Part shown: piece by piece, positions 60,130-64,000 of the stretch
How the letters are laid out: each line of letters opens with the position of its first letter
How positions within the stretch are numbered: position 1 is the first letter of the stretch
Assembly: GCA_944320865.1 (NCBI GenBank)
Contig: CALUJC010000001.1
Span: forward strand, 61,748-125,747
From: an uncultured Bacteroides sp.
GTDB lineage: Bacteria; Bacteroidota; Bacteroidia; Bacteroidales; Bacteroidaceae
DNA: 64,000 bases
Direction: 5' to 3'
Position numbers and translations under genes: made by a program
Notes under the pieces: model-generated
What the model saw: only the letters and a program-made list of their open reading frames with translations
Told to the model about the DNA's origin: nothing
The model's database searches: none

Positions 60130-61542
60130 TTATTTCTTGAAAAACCAACCGACATAGGCTATGCCGATGGAAAACTCGTTCTCGCTGTTGTACTTGCTGG
60201 TGCCGAACACTTTCTGCGTACCTATCTGACGGGTGGTGTAATCGGCCTTCACCACCAGGTTGGGCAGGGCAAACCAGTTGATGCCCGCCGTCCACTTGCT
60301 GACTTGGCAGCGCGGGTCGGGCACCACGCTCCCCTCGCAGCTCTCTTGCGAGTTATAGTATTCATAGCGGGCAAAAGGGTAGATGACAGGGCACTTCTTG
60401 CCGTGGAAGAAAGCACTGAGGTTCAGCCCGGCTTCCGCCCCGTAGCACAAGGCAGACTCGGCCGTGCTGCGCATGGAGCCGTGGTGATAGTTGGAGTTGT
60501 TGGACAGGCTGGTAGAGCTTACCCGGGCAGAATTGTCCATGTTGCCGTAAATAATGTTGGCACGGGCGGTGACGTAGCGGTTCTTATACTCAGCGTCTGC
60601 CGAATAAATACGGACAGGCACCTTGTAGTCTACACTCTGCGTACCGGAGGAAGTAGCTTGGCTGTAGGTGTACTTATACTCCTTGTCGGCATTGCGGGTG
60701 GCATCGGCACAGTAATAGAAGGAAGCGCCTACCCGCAAGCCCGGCACACCTTTATAATCCAGACGAACTACATAGCCGGGCGAGGAGAACTTATCCGTTT
60801 CAAACAAGCCCTGCTTGCCATCCCTCACCCAACCGTCGCGCCCGAAACCGTCGGGGTTCAGGCCGGCAACCGCCATCAGTTGGTAGTCGAAAGCAGCATA
60901 ACCCTTGCCGAAAGAGCCGAAAAGAGAAACGCCCGTCTCATGCCACGTGGAAGGGATGATGGTGGTTTCGCCCTCGGGCCGCGAAGTGCCGAAGAAGTTG
61001 AAGGGTTCGTGGTGGGCATTGGTCAGGCCTATGGGTACCACCATGTGCCCGGCCCGGATGTTGAATGCCGGATGGATGAGCCGTGTGATGTGGAACTGCT
61101 CCAACGCCACCTCGCCGGCCTTTTCCATCTCGGTCTCATACTCGTTGTTTTCCGAAGGCTCCAGCTCGGTAGCCATGCCCGTACCGCCGGACTCGAACTC
61201 GATTTCGGCCCCCAATATCCACTTCGATGTAAACTTGTAGTCGAAGGCCAGCACAAAGCGGGGTATGGAAATGCTGCTGCGGTGCTCCTTGGTGTTGCCC
61301 ACGCCGGTTCCCGTGAAGCGGTTGAGGCCATAATCCATGAAGTTGGCCACTATTTCGCCATATCCGCCTACGCGAAACCGTTTGTAGTCGTCATCCGTCG
61401 TTGCGGAAATACCTTTCTTAACTTTTTCTATTCCTGAGGATTTTGCTGTAGTCACTGTGTCGGGGACAAGCACCTCCCCGGCCTGCAATGCACCTACTGA
61501 CAGCAACAGGCACAGAGTGAATAAACTGATTTGTCTTTTCAT
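60130..61542 (-). CDS. Outer-membrane porin-like beta-barrel protein
   Basis: A 470-residue protein, first gene of the operon. Signal peptide MKRQISLFTLCLLLSVGALQ (cleaved near AG). Barrel-type strands run throughout (RFVLAFDYKFTSKWILGAEI, IRAGHMVVPIGLTNAHHEPF) to the C-terminal ...YVGWFFKK. The layout resembles OprO/P porins, but the ending lacks the usual terminal Phe because two Lys follow. It may bring a metal or haem complex into the periplasm for the imelysin protein, 27 bp downstream. The promoter with an operator lies at 61567-61615. Confidence 0.82.
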   Translation of the reverse strand: MKRQISLFTLCLLLSVGALQAGEVLVPDTVTTAKSSGIEKVKKGISATTDDDYKRFRVGGYGEIVANFMDYGLNRFTGTGVGNTKEHRSSISIPRFVLAFDYKFTSKWILGAEIEFESGGTGMATELEPSENNEYETEMEKAGEVALEQFHITRLIHPAFNIRAGHMVVPIGLTNAHHEPFNFFGTSRPEGETTIIPSTWHETGVSLFGSFGKGYAAFDYQLMAVAGLNPDGFGRDGWVRDGKQGLFETDKFSSPGYVVRLDYKGVPGLRVGASFYYCADATRNADKEYKYTYSQATSSGTQSVDYKVPVRIYSADAEYKNRYVTARANIIYGNMDNSARVSSTSLSNNSNYHHGSMRSTAESALCYGAEAGLNLSAFFHGKKCPVIYPFARYEYYNSQESCEGSVVPDPRCQVSKWTAGINWFALPNLVVKADYTTRQIGTQKVFGTSKYNSENEFSIGIAYVGWFFKK

Positions 61543-61566
61543 TTTTTACCTTAATTATTGTTGCCG

Positions 61567-61615
61567 CAAAGGTAGGGGGAGTTAAAAAGTGGGGCAATAC
61601 CCAAAAAATGGTATA
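61567..61615 (-). promoter_or_regulatory. Promoter and operator of the porin-imelysin operon
   Basis: On the minus strand: -33 ATTG (61598-61595), 20 nt, -7 TACCTTTG (61574-61567). The dyad AATACC-N8-GGTATA lies at 61596-61615, placed exactly as at 51783-51802 and 50034-50053. Confidence 0.7.
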
Positions 61616-62310
61616 TTGAAAAGACCTCATCGCCATGAGTAGGTATACAGATATCTTTGCAACCTTAACCTGTCGTGCTATGTCGTGATAGAGGTAAAAA
61701 TGCTAAAAGGGTACTATCCTGCCTCACTTCCGGACACGGCTCTTTCATTTAGACTTTGGACAGCATCCCTTTCCCAAAAGTTAGTGCGAAAAATGAATAT
61801 TTACAAAATTGTTCATTTCAAAGGCTATTATCCCCCTATTTCCTCTTGGACATGTCCGTATTTTCTACGGTCCACCTCCGACCCAATACGCCGATGGATT
61901 ATCGGACTTGTGTCGGACTTGTATCGGAGGAGAGTCGGAGGTGGTACGGAGCCAGGTTATATTTATTGCGGCAATATATTGGGTTATAGGATATTATGGG
62001 TGATTATTAGGACTATTTTTGTAAGGAAAAGCGAATTAGCAGATTTTTTCATGTAAACTTTTATGGATTCCAAAATGGGAAATGCGGGATTTTTAATATA
62101 TTTACATTTTCATTCTTGCATAGCTTGTCATCGTGCCGTCTGCGGATGAAGCATGAACCGGTAATGCCTCTTAGGCAGCCCGGAATGGCAATGCCGGTTC
62201 TTATATCCAAGTGTAAATGAAAGTGCCGTGACTTCCGGAGGGCGTGCGAGACGGGGTAATACTTGGCGAAAGATAGGAAGAATATTTTGACGTGGGCAAG
62301 AGGTTTCCTG
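61616..62310. other. Gap with degenerate repeats, no convincing gene
   Basis: A plus-strand TATCTTTG box lies at 61652-61659, behind agtaggtat (61638-61646). It is followed by a frame from about 61703 with two KGYYP stretches whose DNA repeats (gctaaaagggtactatcc and aaaggctattatcccc). 61850-61960 contains repeated tcggacttgt and gtcggaggtgg units with inverted copies. I see no recognised protein, and 62060-62310 shows nothing. Confidence 0.4.
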
Positions 62311-62682
62311 CTATATTTCCAATACTTCACGTTCCTTTTTGGGAAGTGAGGCGAGGACAAGGCGATACGACTCGCAGACTAATTCACGAATCATCGCGTC
62401 GGGAACGTCTTGGTTGAAATACACATCGTTCCAATGGCGTTTGTTCATGTGCCATGCCGGACGGATGCCATTGTAACGCGCCCGCAATTCCAGTGCTATG
62501 TCGGGCTTGGATTTGAGGCAGCAGCGGTCGAACACCTCGATGTTCACGTAACAGAACCATTTGCTGCCAATATAAAAGCAGAGCACGTCGCGGCTGTAAG
62601 GGTCTTTCACCGTCGTGAATGGCATCTTCTCCGTCACATGGGGCAGAGAGAGACAATAGTTTCTGAAATCTTCAATATTCAT
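62311..62682 (-). CDS. MmcQ/YjbR-family DNA-binding-like protein
   Basis: A 123-residue protein of the YjbR/CyaY-fold family: NIEDFRNYCLSLPHVTEKMP at the start, VLCFYIGSKWFCYVNIE in the middle, and the hallmark GIRPAWHMNKRHWNDVYFNQ followed by SYRLVLASLPKK. The family is small and widespread; its function is not known, and nucleic-acid binding is only suggested by structure. It stands alone, 63 bp from the amidohydrolase stop. Confidence 0.85.
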   Translation of the reverse strand: MNIEDFRNYCLSLPHVTEKMPFTTVKDPYSRDVLCFYIGSKWFCYVNIEVFDRCCLKSKPDIALELRARYNGIRPAWHMNKRHWNDVYFNQDVPDAMIRELVCESYRLVLASLPKKEREVLEI

Positions 62683-62745
62683 GTCAATCGGATATTGTCT
62701 GATGCGAAGATAACTAAAATCGGGGAGCGGGGCAAGGGACTCTCC

Positions 62746-63759
62746 TTAATTCTCAAACAACCGCTCCGCATTCTTCCACAGTATATCCTCGCTGTAAGGA
62801 GCCAATTCCTCATCCGCAGCCAGCGTCTGTTTCAGCCTTTGCAGGTTGGCTTTCAGCACGGCATCGGGCAAGTAGGGGTAATCCGAACCGTAAAGGATAT
62901 GGTCGGGCGAGGTGATGGTGAGCAGCGAATGCAATACTTCAATAGTCGGATTGCCCGCCAAGTCGAAGTAAAGGCGCGACAGGTTGCCGTCCCAATCTAT
63001 CGGCTGCATATAGCCCTGCACGACCATTGCCGGGAGGATGGATTTCAGTCTCGGCAACGCCAACGGCAAGAACGAGCCGCAATGGGGCACGACCACTTTC
63101 AGGTTGGGGTAGCGCAGCAGCACGTTCCTCGACAACATGTTCACCACGGCACGGGTGGTTTCCGCCGGATATTCGTACATCGCTAGCGGCGTGGTGGCGA
63201 TAATTTTCTCCGGATAAGGCGTGGGGCGGTGCGGATGGATGATGATGACAGCGTGTCGCTCATTCAGCACCTCCATCAGCGGATCCAACGCCTCGTCGCC
63301 CAAGTATTGCCCACGGCTGTTGGTCGCCAGCTTCACGCCGTCCGCGCCCAAGGTGTCAAGCGCATAAATGGCTTCGCGGATGGCGGCGTCCACATTGGGC
63401 AGCGGCAGAGCAGCGCAGAACCTGAATCTGTCGGGATAGTCCTGTTTCACCCTTGCCGAAACCTCGTTCACCCGGCGGATGCACTCGGCACTTTCCTCCA
63501 CATCATCGTAATACGGCTGCGGGGCGGGCATCGTCAGTACGGCAGTTCGGATGCCGGCACTATCCATAAAGGCGATGTGCCGTCCGGCATCCCATTCGGG
63601 CAACGGGAAGGTCTCTTCCAGTTCCGCCCCATGCGCTTTCAGTACTTCCACATATTCAGGGATGATGATGTGGGTGTGGACATCGACCGTCTGCCCGCAA
63701 AGGGGAGCCAGCCCGAAAGCCAGCCCAAAAAACAGAGATATGTACTTTTTTGTCCTCAT
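62746..63759 (-). CDS. Secreted amidohydrolase-2 family enzyme
   Basis: A 337-residue TIM-barrel metal-dependent hydrolase of the ACMSD/amidohydrolase-2 group, which includes decarboxylases and lactonases. Metal ligands appear in VDVHTHIIIPEYV (His-x-His), IIHPHRPTPYP, VVPHCGSFLP and YGSDYPYLPD. Unusually it starts with a signal peptide (MRTKKYISLFFGLAFGLAPL, then CGQ), so it is exported. The start is the ATG at 63759; a longer frame overlaps the acetyltransferase and was rejected. It follows the acetyltransferase by 4 bp. Substrate unknown. Confidence 0.85.
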   Translation of the reverse strand: MRTKKYISLFFGLAFGLAPLCGQTVDVHTHIIIPEYVEVLKAHGAELEETFPLPEWDAGRHIAFMDSAGIRTAVLTMPAPQPYYDDVEESAECIRRVNEVSARVKQDYPDRFRFCAALPLPNVDAAIREAIYALDTLGADGVKLATNSRGQYLGDEALDPLMEVLNERHAVIIIHPHRPTPYPEKIIATTPLAMYEYPAETTRAVVNMLSRNVLLRYPNLKVVVPHCGSFLPLALPRLKSILPAMVVQGYMQPIDWDGNLSRLYFDLAGNPTIEVLHSLLTITSPDHILYGSDYPYLPDAVLKANLQRLKQTLAADEELAPYSEDILWKNAERLFEN

Positions 63760-63763
63760 ATAA

Positions 63764-64000
63764 TCATATGTGTTTGACAACTTTCGCCGGAACACCGACC
63801 GCAACTGCATTGGCAGGTATGTCGCTCGTAACCACAGCCCCGGCACCGATGACGGAATTATCCCCGATGGTTACGCCTTGCAGGATGGTGGCGTTGGAAC
63901 CCACCCATACGTTATTACCCAAAACGATAGGCGCGGAATAAGTCATCTTGCGCTTCTCCGGCTCCAGGAAATGGTTGAGCGTGGCAAACACCACATTGTG
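63764..64000 (-). CDS. Hexapeptide-repeat acetyltransferase (partial, 5' end missing)
   Basis: The C-terminal 78 codons of a left-handed beta-helix acetyltransferase of the maltose/galactoside O-acetyltransferase type; the frame runs to the window edge. Seen: [59 protein letters not shown] and GVPAKVVK. Hexapeptide turns are regular. It would acetylate a sugar with acetyl-CoA. It is probably in an operon with the amidohydrolase (4 bp gap). Confidence 0.88.
   Translation of the reverse strand, partial: HNVVFATLNHFLEPEKRKMTYSAPIVLGNNVWVGSNATILQGVTIGDNSVIGAGAVVTSDIPANAVAVGVPAKVVKHI

Noticed and set aside
61685-62056. 123-residue plus-strand frame
   Set aside because: Made largely of degenerate DNA repeats (KGYYP twice), with no family resemblance and low-complexity composition; kept only as part of a gap description.
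1-64000. rRNA, tRNA, prophage, integrase or IS transposase genes
   Set aside because: Looked for and not seen; no transposase, integrase, capsid or tail proteins among the frames, and no tRNA-like T-loop or anticodon arms were noticed by eye.

Overview
The window looks like a chromosomal segment from a gut Bacteroidales bacterium (Bacteroides or a close relative). Evidence: the Bacteroidetes-type promoter (TTTG, 19-21 nt, TAnnTTTG) occurs many times; purine-rich Shine-Dalgarno sites are mostly absent; MurF and alanine racemase are fused; a GSCFA protein, an Mfa/FimA-type lipoprotein fimbria locus, an M56/TonB fusion and TatA-TatC without TatB are present. No rRNA, tRNA, prophage, CRISPR or transposase gene was seen. 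The species cannot be fixed from the sequence alone.

Layout. 1-2635: RsmI-type methyltransferase (cut by the window start), fabI and a phosphoglycolate-phosphatase-like HAD enzyme. 2815-6910: a uronate/sugar block with an orphan PTS galactitol IIC-like permease, a KduI isomerase carrying a signal peptide, and a hexuronate-type MFS transporter. 7170-15317 (minus): tatA-tatC-helicase/nuclease operon, then GSCFA protein-murF/alr. 15364-16783: small genes, including a probable GNAT toxin-antitoxin pair. 17328-32588 (minus): a fimbrial locus (DUF3575, DUF3868, major fimbrillin, Mfa2-type anchor and four large accessory lipoproteins) interrupted by a RelE-type toxin-antitoxin module. 32904-46226 (plus): housekeeping run hpt, adk, obgE, pgeF, ung, phoH, purC, menG, aroE and TPM/LemA, carrying an embedded four-helix-bundle gene and a second RelE-type module. 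46434-49998 (minus): BlaI-type repressor, propeller lipoprotein and M56 sensor/peptidase. 50034-61615: a hemerythrin/LuxR pair facing a seven-gene, haem- and iron-related minus-strand operon (porin, imelysin, di-haem oxidoreductase, porin, haem-c lipoprotein, RidA-like protein, CcsBA). 62311-64000 (minus): YjbR-like protein, amidohydrolase and an acetyltransferase cut by the window end.

Three signals not explained by the genes stand out. First, eight intergenic arrays of unrelated, self-complementary sequence share the same 22 nt (six arrays) or 23 nt (two arrays) period, usually four units. Many other long imperfect hairpins start within a few bases of a stop codon, and some supply the last codons of the gene. 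Second, three promoters (hemerythrin/luxR, the porin-imelysin operon, and an orphan promoter in front of a possible ~100 nt RNA) share a dyad AATACC-N8-GGTATT at exactly the same place relative to the -33 box. This points to one regulon, perhaps run by the receiver-degenerate LuxR protein. Third, small cargo genes (two RelE-type modules and a four-helix-bundle gene, the latter inside 33 bp inverted repeats) sit beside these repeats within otherwise conserved gene runs.

All identifications come from reading motifs and overall similarity by eye. No database search was run.
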